Assembly (NCBI GenBank): GCA_016219235.1 | Contig: JACRBO010000006.1 | Location: 1 to 9,340, forward strand | Origin: Chloroflexota bacterium | GTDB taxonomy: Bacteria > Chloroflexota > Anaerolineae > Fen-1058 | Length of the DNA stretch: 9,340 nucleotides | Reading direction: 5' to 3' | Shown: piece after piece, positions 1 through 6,523 of the stretch | Numbering within the stretch: the first letter of the stretch is position 1 | Layout of the letters: each line of letters opens with the position of its first letter | Translations under genes and position numbers: made by a program | The notes under the pieces: generated by a model | Databases searched by the model: none | Told to the model about the DNA's origin: nothing | Seen by the model: only the letters and a program-made list of their open reading frames with translations

Positions 1-2812
1 ACCAGTCGAGCGCCCATTCCCACACGTTGCCCGCCAGATCCACGCAGCCGTACCCGCTGTCGCCGTCGGGGCTGTACGATCCGATCGGGGTGGTTTGCCG
101 CACGCCGCTTTCCAGTGTGTTGCAGCGAGTGCGGTCCCAGCGATTGCCCCACGGAAACAATCGACCATCGCTTGAGCCTGTCGCAGGACCGCGCGCCGCC
201 TTCTCCCATTGTGCTTCAGTCGGCAGCCGGTAGGTCTTGCCCGTGATGTCGCTGAGCCACATGCAGTAGGCCGCCGCATCGTTCCAGGTGAGGTTGACGA
301 CGGGGTGATGTTCCAGGCCCGGCGGCGGCGCGGCATCGATCCAATGCGCGGGCGGGCGGCGATTGAGCGCCGTGACAAAGGCGGCGTATTGTGCGTTGGT
401 AACCGGATATTTGCCCAGTCCGTATGCACTTAGCACGACTTCGCGCTGGGGCTGCTCGGCCAGGGGGGCGTCTTTGCTGTTGCGCACGTGTGGATCGATC
501 GAGTTGGTGGCCGGTTCATCTTCGTTACGGCCCTTGCTGCCGCGCTTAAAGGGGCCGGCCGGAATCAGCACGGTCTCTGGCTCAAGCGAAAAGATCACGT
601 CGAGATCGATCTTGAGCGTGGCATCACCCGCGTTGGAGATCAGGTGGACGGCCCGCTGATACGTGCCCGTCCTCAGTTTGCCGGTGATCACACGCGCGAT
701 CTGTGTTTCGTTCGTGGCGCATCGGAAGGCCGTCGGTTGTACGGTCAGCCACTCCGTGTCCGAGGTCAGCACACCCATCAGCACACCCAGCCCGCTGTTG
801 CTGATCTTGAGATCGGCGGTGCGTGGCGTGCGCGAGACGGCCAGATCAAGTGTGCCCAGATCGATAGTCTCAGGCTCCAGACGCAGCCGCGGCGGTCGCA
901 CGCGCAGGTTTGCGCCCAATATTTGCTGGCCGCCATTGCTATCGATGATCACGGCGTGATCGAAGGCGGCGGCGCCCAGCGGCAATGTCTGCGGATCGGC
1001 GGTGGCCGTGACGGTCAGGCTGTCGCGGCTGGCGAGTTGGAATTGCACCGGTTGCAGCGTTAGCCACGGATACTGGCTGCGCAATTCGCCCAGCAGCCAG
1101 CCCTGGCCGCGATTGGTCAACGTGACGGTGGCGGTTGACAAAGCACCCTGACCCACTACGCCAAACTCGATCGAGGGTGTGTCGGTCTGCAAGATCGCCG
1201 GCAAAATATCGATGCGGCCGGGCAGGCGCTTATCGCCGCCGATGCTGCGCACGCTGATGGCCGCGCCCGTCTCGATGCGGCCGGCGCTGAGGCCATGCGC
1301 GTTGGGCAGCAGGTTGATGGTGCAATGTTCACCGGCGGCGCAGCCAAAGCGCTGGGTCTCGGCTGTCAGCCAGGTGACCTGACTAACCACTTGCCCGAAT
1401 AAATAGCCGTGTTCGCGATTGGTGATGATCACGGTCAACGGCTCCCCGGTTTCTTCCGTGCCCAGCGGGGCTGCCTCCAACCGATCGGGCGACACGTGCA
1501 ATGTCGGCGGCGTTGCGCCCAGCGAGAGCAGAAATTCCTCCAGCGCGGTGTTGCGGGCGAATTCGTCACCGGGCGTGATCCGTTGGATCAGACCCTCTGC
1601 GCCGCTGGCGATGACCTCCAGATCGTCAGCCAGGCCGTGCTGGTGCGCGGCGCGCAGGCGGGTTACACCCTCGCGCAGCCAGCTGGTGATGTAGCCCCGG
1701 GTAAAGTGATTGACAGCACGCGCCCAATCGAGGTAGCAGGCGGCGGGCAGTTCATGCGGCTCGGTGATGGCATTGCCGGGCGAGAGGGTGTAGGGCGGAA
1801 GTTGGAATGATTCATCAAGCGGCGGCGTGGCAGCCGGTGCGCGATTCGCGCTGCCGGGTGTGGCGCTGAGCGGCGTGTCAATGGCCGATGGCTCGCCTGC
1901 GAACCGGGCCAGATATCGATCGATATCCAGCGGGGTGGTGTCGAGCGGTCTGGCGGGCTGTTCCGAGACCGTGTGGCCGCCGCTGATCCGATCGAGATCG
2001 GCGATGAACTCATCGGCGGTTTGATACCGTTGCTCGGCTTTCTTCGCCATCGCGCGAAAGACAACCGTTTCGACATCAAGCGAGAGGGCGGGATTGATCG
2101 CACGCGGGCTGGGGATGGGATCGGTCAGGTGCTTCAAGAAGACGGCCACACCCGTATCGGCATCGTACGGCAACTGGCCGGTAACCATCTGGAAGAAAAC
2201 CACGCCCAGCGAGTAAATGTCGCTGCGCCGGTCGCCGGGCAGGGCCATGACCTGTTCGGGGGAGGCGTAGGCGGGCGTGCCGGTGGTGACGCCGCTGGCC
2301 GTGTGCTGGCCGCCGCTCAGAATCTTGGCCGTGCCAAAGTCGGCCAGCATCACTTGTCCCTCGCGATCGAGCATGATGTTGGCGGGTTTGATGTCGCGAT
2401 GGATCATGTCGCGGCTGTGAGCGTAGGCCAGTGCGGTGGCGACGCAGCGTGCAACACGTACGGCCTCATCCAGCGCCATGACCTGTTGTTGCGCCGACAG
2501 TCCTTGAATGGCGGTCTTTAAGGTGATGCCGTCGATGAATTCCATCACCAGGTAATAGACGTCCTGAATCACATCGAAGTCGTAAACCTGAATGATGTTG
2601 GGGTGCCGCAGGCGGGCGGCCGCCTTGGCTTCGCGCTGAAAACGGCCTAAAAAGTCTGTGTCTTCAGCCAGGAACGGATGGAGCAGTTTGATCGCGACGT
2701 AACGGTCGAGGGTGGCCTGATACGCCTTATACACATCGGCGGTGGCTCCCCGGCCGATGTGTTCTACGATTTCATACCTACTGATGGTCTTGCCGATAAA
2801 TGGATCGATCAC
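1..2812 (-). CDS. Ser/Thr protein kinase with Ig-like repeats and C-terminal FGE-sulfatase (SUMF1-type) domain, 3' end outside window
   Basis: An uninterrupted reading frame runs from GTG at 2812 off the left edge (937 codons seen). Residues about 13-277 are a Hanks-type kinase with all key motifs: glycine loop GRGATADVY (20-28), VAIK with Lys42, catalytic HRDIKPAN (138-145), DFG (158-160) and an ASPE in the activation segment. A Pro/Ala/Thr-rich linker (about 278-350) leads to a helical stretch (about 353-437), then three Ig-like units of about 100 residues starting near 438, 543 and 643. From about 748 an FGE-type domain begins (VLIPAGPF, YPVTNAQYAAF, YRLPTEAQWEKAARG, FPWG, DLAGNVWEW). By family comparison some 50-60 C-terminal residues are missing, including the usual RGGSW and GFR signatures. 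I see no membrane segment, so the protein is probably cytosolic. It probably phosphorylates Ser/Thr of unknown partners; the FGE fold may be enzymatic or a binding module. The frame stays open upstream of the GTG, but the GTG sits 12 codons before the kinase fold, as usual in this family, with GAGG upstream. Confidence 0.93.
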   Translation of the reverse strand, partial: MIDPFIGKTISRYEIVEHIGRGATADVYKAYQATLDRYVAIKLLHPFLAEDTDFLGRFQREAKAAARLRHPNIIQVYDFDVIQDVYYLVMEFIDGITLKTAIQGLSAQQQVMALDEAVRVARCVATALAYAHSRDMIHRDIKPANIMLDREGQVMLADFGTAKILSGGQHTASGVTTGTPAYASPEQVMALPGDRRSDIYSLGVVFFQMVTGQLPYDADTGVAVFLKHLTDPIPSPRAINPALSLDVETVVFRAMAKKAEQRYQTADEFIADLDRISGGHTVSEQPARPLDTTPLDIDRYLARFAGEPSAIDTPLSATPGSANRAPAATPPLDESFQLPPYTLSPGNAITEPHELPAACYLDWARAVNHFTRGYITSWLREGVTRLRAAHQHGLADDLEVIASGAEGLIQRITPGDEFARNTALEEFLLSLGATPPTLHVSPDRLEAAPLGTEETGEPLTVIITNREHGYLFGQVVSQVTWLTAETQRFGCAAGEHCTINLLPNAHGLSAGRIETGAAISVRSIGGDKRLPGRIDILPAILQTDTPSIEFGVVGQGALSTATVTLTNRGQGWLLGELRSQYPWLTLQPVQFQLASRDSLTVTATADPQTLPLGAAAFDHAVIIDSNGGQQILGANLRVRPPRLRLEPETIDLGTLDLAVSRTPRTADLKISNSGLGVLMGVLTSDTEWLTVQPTAFRCATNETQIARVITGKLRTGTYQRAVHLISNAGDATLKIDLDVIFSLEPETVLIPAGPFKRGSKGRNEDEPATNSIDPHVRNSKDAPLAEQPQREVVLSAYGLGKYPVTNAQYAAFVTALNRRPPAHWIDAAPPPGLEHHPVVNLTWNDAAAYCMWLSDITGKTYRLPTEAQWEKAARGPATGSSDGRLFPWGNRWDRTRCNTLESGVRQTTPIGSYSPDGDSGYGCVDLAGNVWEWALDW
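587..1501 (-). repeat. Three tandem Ig-like (BACON-like) coding repeats inside the kinase gene
   Basis: Three diverged coding units lie head to tail: 1501-1187, 1186-887 and 886-587, each about 100-105 codons. Each keeps the same plan: a hydrophobic strand ending in TN or SN followed by a Gly, then a loop, then a Trp-Leu-Thr, then a Phe. Examples are ITNREHGYLFG with VTWLTAETQRF, LTNRGQGWLLG with YPWLTLQPVQF, and ISNSGLGVLMG with TEWLTVQPTAF. The Trp-Leu-Thr-x-x-Pro pattern resembles BACON or similar beta-sandwich domains, which commonly act as spacers or ligand-binding modules. The copies are similar in protein but not in DNA, so the duplication is old. The family name is my inference; the repeat itself is visible. 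Confidence 0.75.
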
Positions 2813-2913
2813 GGGTGCGCCTCGCTGGCTGCCACCCTTTATGATACTCAGTTTTGAGGCGCGTTACGTTTCGACTGCGTTACTAAGTATTAGGGCGTTG
2901 AAATGCTGCCTCA

Positions 2914-2955
2914 CCCCCTCTCCCGAAGCAAACAGCGTGCTTCCGGGAGAGGGGG
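2914..2955. repeat. Intergenic hairpin repeat between pirin and kinase genes
   Basis: The left arm 2914-2930 (CCCCCTCTCCCGAAGCA) pairs with the right arm 2938-2955 over 17 bp, with one extra C in the right arm and a 7-base loop. It begins 6 bases beyond the pirin stop and fills the first part of the 148-base gap before the kinase GTG. No run of T follows on the minus strand, so it is not a textbook intrinsic terminator, although it could still block or process the pirin transcript. CCCCTCTCCC...GGGAGAGGGG hairpins of this kind are familiar as multicopy intergenic repeats in several bacterial groups, which I infer here. The remaining gap, 2813-2910, holds no clear gene; a weak TATCAT (2841-2846, minus) could be a kinase -10. 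Confidence 0.7.
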
Positions 2956-2960
2956 GGCGT

Positions 2961-3803
2961 CTAGGCTTGGATGAAAGTACCCGCCCGCAGCTCGGCAATG
3001 GCCTGCTGAATCTCGGCGGGGGTGTTCATCACGAAGGGGCCATACGGTGCGATCGGTTCGCGGAACGGCGCGCCGGCGAACAACATAAAGCGCACGCCGG
3101 TATCGGTACTCACATTGATTTGATCGCCGCCGGCAAACACAATCAGGCGGACGGCTTCAACCGATTGGTCGTCTGCGCCGAAACAGCCCGCACCCTCAAA
3201 GACATAGGCGATGGCGGTGTGGTCCTGCGGCACGGCCAATGTAAACGTCGCTTGCGGTTGCAGCGTCACGTCAAGATAGATCGGCTGGGCGGCGATGTCC
3301 GTCACCGGGCCACGCACGCCGTCGATCTCACCAGCCACCACGCGAATCGTCGCGTCGGCGCGCTGCGCGACGGGGATGGTGGACGCTTTGACTTCCTGAT
3401 AGCGCGGTGTGCTCATCTTGAGGGCGGCGGGCAAATTAACCCACAATTGAAACCCGGCGATGATGCCCGTGGGGCCGCGGCGCGGCAGTTCCTCGTGCAT
3501 GATGCCGCGCCCGCTGGTCATCCACTGCACATCGCCGGCGCCGATGAGGCCCGCATTGCCCAGACTGTCGCGGTGATGCACCGCACCGTCGAGCATGTAG
3601 GTGACGGTCTCGATGCCGCGGTGCGGGTGCATGGGAAAGCCCTGAATGGGGCCTTCGCGCGGATCATTGAAGGCAAAGTGATCCCAGAGCAGGAAGGGAT
3701 CATACAGATTGGAGCGATGCGGCCCGAAGGACCGCTGCAGTCTGACATCCGCACCTTCGATGACGGATTGCGGCTCGATGATGGTTTTTATCGAACGTGA
3801 CAT
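2961..3803 (-). CDS. Pirin family protein (bicupin, possible quercetin 2,3-dioxygenase)
   Basis: A complete 280-residue protein, close to the usual 230-300 of pirins. The N-terminal cupin carries the two conserved signatures HPHRGIETVTYMLDG and GDVQWMTSGRGIMHEE. By analogy with human pirin and E. coli YhhW the iron ligands would be His59, His61, His103 and Glu105, and all four are present. The second half (YLDVTLQPQATFTLAVP, then AYVFEGAG) matches the pirin C-terminal cupin. Such proteins bind a divalent metal; some cleave quercetin, others act as redox or transcription cofactors, so the substrate here is unknown. The start at 3803 is chosen because GGGAGA lies a few bases upstream and pirin homology begins at once (SRSIKTIIEP); an ATG 69 bases further up only adds non-homologous residues. 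It is transcribed away from the hydrolase gene. The kinase lies downstream on the same strand beyond a hairpin, so co-transcription is doubtful. Confidence 0.95.
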   Translation of the reverse strand: MSRSIKTIIEPQSVIEGADVRLQRSFGPHRSNLYDPFLLWDHFAFNDPREGPIQGFPMHPHRGIETVTYMLDGAVHHRDSLGNAGLIGAGDVQWMTSGRGIMHEELPRRGPTGIIAGFQLWVNLPAALKMSTPRYQEVKASTIPVAQRADATIRVVAGEIDGVRGPVTDIAAQPIYLDVTLQPQATFTLAVPQDHTAIAYVFEGAGCFGADDQSVEAVRLIVFAGGDQINVSTDTGVRFMLFAGAPFREPIAPYGPFVMNTPAEIQQAIAELRAGTFIQA

Positions 3804-3863
3804 GACTTTCTCCCCTGGCAAATCGTTCAGAGGCGGCTCCTCACACCTGCACTGCTCCGCAGC

Positions 3864-3906
3864 GCGGTGCAAATGCGCCGCCGGATACGCGGGCGTGGGA
3901 GCCCGC
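3864..3906. repeat. Two hairpins in the pirin leader
   Basis: Two adjacent inverted repeats lie 61-103 bases upstream of the pirin ATG. The first is 3864-3870 with 3875-3881 (GCGGTGC / GCGCCGC, 4-base loop, one T-G pair on the plus strand). The second is 3889-3894 with 3901-3906 (GCGGGC / GCCCGC, perfect, 6-base loop). A smaller CTGC/GCAG stem lies at 3852-3862. They may be degraded intergenic repeats or leader structure in the pirin mRNA; I see no known riboswitch consensus. No convincing pirin promoter stands out between them and 4000, only isolated -10-like words. Confidence 0.5.
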
Positions 3907-3971
3907 TCTGCTCCAATATGGCTTTGTGTGTTTCTACGGCAAGATGATTGTACCTGATTGCAACAGAGCCG

Positions 3972-4036
3972 GCGACTTGAAGTCGCAGCGATAGGTACGC
4001 GAAGTCGGCCAACGCCGACTAAGCCGACGCACGTCG
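3972..4036. repeat. REP-like cluster of three small hairpins
   Basis: Three inverted repeats follow one another in 65 bases: 3972-3978 with 3980-3986 (GCGACTT / AAGTCGC, near-perfect palindrome), 4003-4009 with 4014-4020 (AGTCGGC / GCCGACT, loop CAAC) and 4025-4029 with 4032-4036 (CGACG / CGTCG). All share the AGTCG or CGACT core, so they look like parts of one composite repeat rather than chance stems. Composite repeats with AGTCGGC hairpins recur between genes in several Chloroflexota-like and other bacterial genomes; multicopy status here is inferred. The cluster ends just before the -35 box of the hydrolase promoter. Confidence 0.6.
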
Positions 4037-4039
4037 CTC

Positions 4040-4068
4040 TTGCCCGTCATCTCGATTTAGCATACAAT
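4040..4068 (+). promoter_or_regulatory. Sigma70-type promoter for the hydrolase-fabF pair
   Basis: TTGCCC at 4040-4045 (4 of 6 to TTGACA) and TACAAT at 4063-4068 (5 of 6 to TATAAT) are separated by exactly 17 bases. Transcription would begin near 4075, leaving about 40 bases of leader before the preferred TTG start at 4114. It faces away from pirin, in the only gap upstream of the two plus-strand genes. Confidence 0.6.
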
Positions 4069-4100
4069 TTTGTCCGGCTATGATTGAAGACTCTGTTTAA

Positions 4101-4108
4101 GGGGAGGG
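4101..4108 (+). promoter_or_regulatory. Ribosome binding site GGGGAGGG fixing the hydrolase start
   Basis: GGGGAGGG is the strongest Shine-Dalgarno match near this gene and ends 5 bases before TTG at 4114. It would lie inside the coding region if the upstream TTG at 4084 were used, and is too close to GTG at 4108. It therefore favours 4114. Confidence 0.6.
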
Positions 4109-4113
4109 TGCCG

Positions 4114-5175
4114 TTGCGTCGCCTGGTTTTTCCACTGTTCAACGCGCTGTGCGGCATCGTGCTTGGCGCTCTCATCGGCTATTACGTGTCAGACTTGCTG
4201 TCTGGCGTGTTGATCGGCGGGGTGGTGGGCCTGGGGCTGGGTGGCTCGATCGAGGCGGCCAGCGGACGATTGGGTACACGTCACTGGCTCTATCGCCGCC
4301 GAATTCTGTTGACGGTGGTGCTGGAGATGCCGCTGGCCGTGTTCGTCTGTGGTCCGTTCGCGTATGTCCTCGTCGAGACGCGGCCCGATCCGCACCCGGT
4401 GTGTTGCGAGACGCCGCTCGATTACGGCGCAGCCACGTACGATACCGTCTCGATTCGCACCCCGGATAACATCGTGCTGGCAGGCTGGTATGTGCCGCCG
4501 CCGACTGCGCCCGGCCCGATGGTAGTGCTGCTGCATGGCGGGCGCGGCGATCGACGCGGTACGGCCTGGTACGCTCGCGAGTTGATCGCTGCCGGCTATG
4601 GTGTGCTGCTGTACGATCAACGCGCGCAGGGCGAATCGACGGGCGACCTGGGCACGCTGGGCTGGCAGGACGGCGATGATCTGCTGGCCGTGATCGCGTA
4701 TCTGGAAGCGCGCGCGGAAGTCGATGCAGATCGGATTGGGGTGGTAGGATTATCACGCGGCGGGCACATCGCGTTGAACGCGGCCTATCTGGCCCCCGAT
4801 CGCATCGCGGCGATCTGGGCGGACGGCGTACAGGTGCAGCGTCTGGCTGACTATCCGCCGGCCGAGACCGCGGGTGAAAGTTTCTCCACTTTCGTCAATG
4901 GCCTGATCTTGAACATGGCCGAACTGCGACTGGGGCGCGCTGTGCCGCCTGCCTATTCGCAGATTCTGGCGGAACTCGATCGGCCAATCAGGCTGGTGGC
5001 CGGCGGGCTGGATGATTTTGAGCGGCGGGCCAATCAACGCTACGCGCAGCTCGGCAACCCCAACGTGCAAGTCTGGCAAATCGATCAGGCCCCTCACGTG
5101 GGCGGGGCCTTCGTGATCCCTGACGAATACCGTCAACGCATGTTAGACTTCTTTCAGGCAACGTTGAAGCACTGA
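4114..5175 (+). CDS. Membrane-anchored alpha/beta-hydrolase
   Basis: 353 residues from the TTG at 4114 (363 if TTG 4084 is used). Three hydrophobic stretches come first (about 5-25, 28-45 and 64-87); the first two are rich in Gly (GIVLGALIG, GVLIGGVVGLGLGG). Basic residues at the N terminus and in the loop before the third segment (HWLYRRR) predict that the catalytic domain is outside the membrane. That domain shows the alpha/beta-hydrolase plan: LLHGGRG oxyanion strand (His141), VGLSRGGH nucleophile elbow with Ser214, Asp300 or Asp301 in AGGLDDFE, and His328 in QAPHVGG. The family includes esterases, lipases and peptidases; the substrate cannot be read. A VCC pair near the membrane is unusual. 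It has its own promoter and ends 31 bases before fabF, so the two may share a transcript; a lipid-related role is possible but only inferred. Confidence 0.9.
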   Translation: MRRLVFPLFNALCGIVLGALIGYYVSDLLSGVLIGGVVGLGLGGSIEAASGRLGTRHWLYRRRILLTVVLEMPLAVFVCGPFAYVLVETRPDPHPVCCETPLDYGAATYDTVSIRTPDNIVLAGWYVPPPTAPGPMVVLLHGGRGDRRGTAWYARELIAAGYGVLLYDQRAQGESTGDLGTLGWQDGDDLLAVIAYLEARAEVDADRIGVVGLSRGGHIALNAAYLAPDRIAAIWADGVQVQRLADYPPAETAGESFSTFVNGLILNMAELRLGRAVPPAYSQILAELDRPIRLVAGGLDDFERRANQRYAQLGNPNVQVWQIDQAPHVGGAFVIPDEYRQRMLDFFQATLKH

Positions 5176-5206
5176 TTCAATCCACATCATTGAGATGAGG
5201 CACAGC

Positions 5207-6466
5207 ATGGATGCTGCTCGAACTCGCGTAGTGATTACGGGCCTCGGCGCGATCTCGCCGCTGGCGTTGAACGTGCCCGATTTGTGGGCGCGATTGATCG
5301 CGGGCCAATCGGGCGTGGCGCGCATCACCCAATTTGATGCCAGCCAGATGCCGTGCCAGATCGCGGGCGAGGTGAAGGGCTTCGAGCCGAAAGACTTCGT
5401 GGATGCCCGCGAGGCTCGCCGCATGTCACGCGCCTCGCAGTTTGCGCTGGCCGCGACGCGCGAGGCCCTATCGGATGCCGGCCTGATCGGCGGGCTGACC
5501 GATGGCTTTAGAGATCCCGAACGCGCAGGCATCGTCTTAGGTAACGGCATCGGCGGCATCGAGAAGATCGCGGAAGCGGTGGAAGTGCAGCGGCAGCGCG
5601 GCTACGACAAACTCAATCCATTTTTGCTGCCCGCCATGTTGAGCAATTTGCCCGGCCATCACATCAGCAAACAGTATCGCGCGTTGGGACCGTTGAATAC
5701 CGTGGTTACGGCCTGCGCGGCGGGCACGCAAGCGGTGGGCGAGGGGGCCGAGTTGATCCGGCGCGGCGCGGCCGATGTGGTGATCGCGGGCGGCGTGGAA
5801 GCGGCGATTCAGGATTTTCTCATCGGGTGTTTCTGCTCGATGCGGGCGTTGCCGACTTCGTACAACGATCAACCTGAGCGCGCCTCGCGGCCGTTTGACA
5901 AGAATCGCGAGGGCTTCATCTTCTCAGAGGGCTGCGGTATTTTGATCTTGGAACGGCTGGAAAACGCGCTTGATCGGGGCGCGCACATCTACGCGGAAGT
6001 GCTGGGGCACGCCGCGTCGTCCGATGCGTATGATGTCGCCAAACCCGATCCCGAAGGCGCGGGCGCGGTGCGCGTGATGCGCTGGGCGCTGCGCGATGCG
6101 GGCCTGACACCCGATCGCATCGACTATATCAACGCGCACGGCACCTCGACGGCAGCTAACGATGCGGGCGAGACGCGGGCCATCAAGCAAGTGTTTGGTG
6201 ATCGCGCCTACTCAATCCCGATCAGTTCCACCAAGTCGATGATCGGTCACACGTTGGGCGCGGCGGGTGCGCTGGAGGCGATCGTGTGCGCGCAGACCTT
6301 GCGCCACGACTGTATCCATCCGACGATCAATTATGAAACGCCCGATCCGGAGTGCGATTTGGATTATGTGCCCAACACGGCCCGATCGGTTCCTGTGCGC
6401 GCGACATTGTCCAATTCGTTTGGCCTGGGTGGGCAAAACGCGAGCCTGGTGTTGGGCAATTGGTGA
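5207..6466 (+). CDS. fabF: Beta-ketoacyl-ACP synthase II (FabF)
   Basis: A complete 419-residue condensing enzyme (E. coli FabF is 413). It would extend the growing acyl-ACP chain by Claisen condensation with malonyl-ACP in cytosolic type II fatty acid synthesis. The Cys-His-His triad is intact: Cys170 in TACAAGTQ, His311 in NAHGTST and His348 in IGHTLGAAGA, with the conserved Lys343 just before. RVVITGLGAISPL at the N terminus and SNSFGLGGQNASLV at the C terminus are typical of the family. The start at 5207 is preferred over the in-frame ATG at 5195 because GAGG lies 6 bases upstream and homology starts at once. No acyl carrier protein, fabG or fabD is beside it, so it stands outside the usual fab cluster. 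It could instead serve a specialised lipid or polyketide route, but nothing in its sequence points that way. Confidence 0.96.
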   Translation: MDAARTRVVITGLGAISPLALNVPDLWARLIAGQSGVARITQFDASQMPCQIAGEVKGFEPKDFVDAREARRMSRASQFALAATREALSDAGLIGGLTDGFRDPERAGIVLGNGIGGIEKIAEAVEVQRQRGYDKLNPFLLPAMLSNLPGHHISKQYRALGPLNTVVTACAAGTQAVGEGAELIRRGAADVVIAGGVEAAIQDFLIGCFCSMRALPTSYNDQPERASRPFDKNREGFIFSEGCGILILERLENALDRGAHIYAEVLGHAASSDAYDVAKPDPEGAGAVRVMRWALRDAGLTPDRIDYINAHGTSTAANDAGETRAIKQVFGDRAYSIPISSTKSMIGHTLGAAGALEAIVCAQTLRHDCIHPTINYETPDPECDLDYVPNTARSVPVRATLSNSFGLGGQNASLVLGNW

Positions 6467-6502
6467 TTGGTAATTGGTCAACTGGTTGACCGACAACTGG
6501 TC
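6459..6502. repeat. ATTGGT repeats and hairpin in the convergent gap (possible terminator)
   Basis: ATTGGT occurs three times at 7-base spacing (6459, 6466, 6473), with the fabF TGA stop (6464-6466) falling inside the array. Next comes an inverted repeat GGTCAAC / GTTGACC (6476-6482 with 6485-6491); a competing GACC / GGTC stem spans 6488-6502. The gap lies between the convergent fabF and minus-strand gene ends, where a bidirectional terminator would be expected, but neither side has a clear T-run. ATTGGT-type short tandem repeats are common between genes in some bacteria; that link is inference. Confidence 0.5.
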
Positions 6503-6523
6503 GTCCGATACCCGATTGACCGA

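Noticed and set aside
27..2521. Several plus-strand open frames of 65-190 codons
   Set aside because: They are antisense to one continuous minus-strand frame with clear kinase, Ig-like and FGE motifs; their own translations have no recognisable domain.
2742..3800. A 352-codon plus-strand open frame
   Set aside because: It is the antisense shadow of the pirin gene, whose metal ligands and signatures lie on the minus strand; it also crosses the hairpin gap.
3827..4012. A 61-codon minus-strand frame upstream of pirin
   Set aside because: It overlaps the pirin leader and hairpin repeats, has no ribosome site and no recognisable protein features.
3972..4036. CRISPR-like array
   Set aside because: The stems differ from one another and there are no equal spacers or identical repeats of 20 bases or more.
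5207..6466. Reading fabF as part of a polyketide cluster
   Set aside because: No acyl carrier protein, ketoreductase or chain-length factor is nearby, and the protein has the length and triad of an ordinary FabF.
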